From an uncultured Bacteroidales bacterium (GTDB taxonomy: Bacteria; Bacteroidota; Bacteroidia; Bacteroidales; Bacteroidaceae), in assembly GCA_949297215.1 (NCBI GenBank), contig CASFRV010000005.1, positions 38,934-102,933 of the forward strand: DNA of 64,000 bases. Direction: 5' to 3'. Positions 63,614 to 64,000 of the stretch are shown in pieces (the first letter of the stretch is position 1; each line of letters begins with the position of its first letter). The translations under genes were made by a program, and so were the position numbers. The notes beneath the pieces are model-generated. The model had not been told where the DNA came from, did no database searches, and saw nothing but the letters and a program-made list of their open reading frames with translations.

Positions 63614-64000
63614 ATGAAGATGAAGAAAGACGTTTATTATTGCATAGTACTTTCCGACAGCCAGCTTGATTTTCTGGCAGGAAGTAAGTACGGTATCGAC
63701 CGCATGAAAGTATTGAAATGCCTCATTGACGCTGCGTCCATCAAGGAAACGAAGTACGAAAAGAAAGGCTTTGCCATTACCCTGCATATCGGGCAAGCCG
63801 CCCTTTCGGAAGTGGAATTGGCCACCCGTTTAGGCTATGACAAGAAGACCGTTTCAAGGTTGCTTGACAAAATGGCCGAGTTGGGGATTGTCATATCTGA
63901 GCAGACCAACCGCACAAGCATACACACTGTGCATTGTGTGTCGGCATGGTATGCGGACAATCAAAAGATACTCAATCCGCATTATGTGAGCGTGAAAGAG
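63614..64000 (+). CDS. Winged-helix DNA-binding protein, truncated by window end
   Basis: An open frame of 129 codons from ATG at 63614 that runs past the window end. The visible part starts MKMKKDVYYCIVLSDSQLDF and includes a helix-turn-helix-like EVELATRLGYDKKTVSRLLDKM with a following strand pair, as in winged-helix replication or regulatory proteins of Bacteroidota mobile elements. It is six bases downstream of the primase-like gene, so it belongs to the same replication/transfer operon. The remainder is not visible. Confidence 0.65.
   Translation, partial: MKMKKDVYYCIVLSDSQLDFLAGSKYGIDRMKVLKCLIDAASIKETKYEKKGFAITLHIGQAALSEVELATRLGYDKKTVSRLLDKMAELGIVISEQTNRTSIHTVHCVSAWYADNQKILNPHYVSVKE

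Larger units (their letters stand above)
58507..64000 (+). mobile_element. Left part of an integrative (mobilizable or conjugative) element
   Basis: From about 58507 the DNA becomes visibly AT-richer, with different codon use (TAT, AAA, GAA-rich) from the genes before it, and contains a tyrosine recombinase, HTH/excisionase-like proteins and replication-type proteins on one strand. The left boundary must lie between the dnaK stop and the first element gene (58437-58634); the right end and any attachment repeat lie outside the window, so the attachment core cannot be read. Genes for mobilization (relaxase, coupling protein) are not yet seen but would be expected further downstream. Confidence 0.85.

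Overview
The window reads as a GC-rich member of the Bacteroidales (Bacteroidota); genus cannot be fixed from this sequence. Support comes from several sources: Bacteroidota-type promoters (TAnnTTTG) in front of many genes, LL-diaminopimelate aminotransferase, type III glutamine synthetase, GldB/GldL/GldM homologues, an Lnb-type (DUF4105) lipoprotein N-acyltransferase, and many lipoproteins of families largely confined to this phylum (DUF4230, DUF4369, DUF4488, PepSY-like). No rRNA genes and no CRISPR array are visible. One tRNA (His, GTG) is present.

Layout. 1-1352: a phage-like pair (DnaC-type ATPase and holin-like membrane protein). 1379-9293: envelope lipoproteins, a clostripain-type (C11) protease, dipeptidyl peptidase IV, a Wzi-type outer membrane protein and a small lipoprotein. 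9432-12336: a GldL-GldM motor pair followed by an OmpA-like outer membrane protein, without gldK or gldN. 12442-14870: tRNA-His, folD and ffh. 15077-21300: HdeD-like protein, membrane glycosyltransferase, dapF-dapL (meso-DAP/lysine synthesis) and glnN. 21405-25710 (minus strand): RsmI-like methyltransferase, GldB-like lipoprotein, glycosyltransferase and MtaB. 26048-31016: WG-repeat lipoprotein, a tiny repeat-rich lipoprotein, an FtsB/DivIC-like division protein, a DUF4369 lipoprotein and hypotheticals.

31092-41966 (minus strand) holds envelope biogenesis genes: UDP-glucose dehydrogenase; a sigma-54 activator, lptE, TPR protein and secG operon; secA; then Lnb overlapping a degenerate alkaline-phosphatase-fold protein. 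42322-48657 (plus strand): coaX, a beta-barrel protein, lptC, ppiD and carboxynorspermidine dehydrogenase. 48780-55994: a PepSY-like repeat lipoprotein, bcp-recA, a DUF4488 protein, a frameshifted arginase-family gene, a secreted esterase and a nitroreductase. 55995-56525 is a long intergenic region with an 84-bp direct repeat and a sigma-54-like -24/-12 promoter in front of dnaK (56526-58436).

Right after the dnaK terminator the base composition drops sharply, and codon use changes. From there to the window end is the left part of an integrative element: a two-HTH regulator, a tyrosine recombinase, an excisionase-like HTH protein, a DUF3987 NTPase, a zinc-ribbon/Toprim primase-like protein and a truncated winged-helix protein. 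Its right end lies outside the window.

The points most worth following up are the stand-alone GldLM-OmpA module, the sigma-54-type promoter at dnaK together with a sigma-54 activator gene in the same window, the apparently catalytically dead phosphatase co-transcribed with Lnb, and the repeated intergenic elements.
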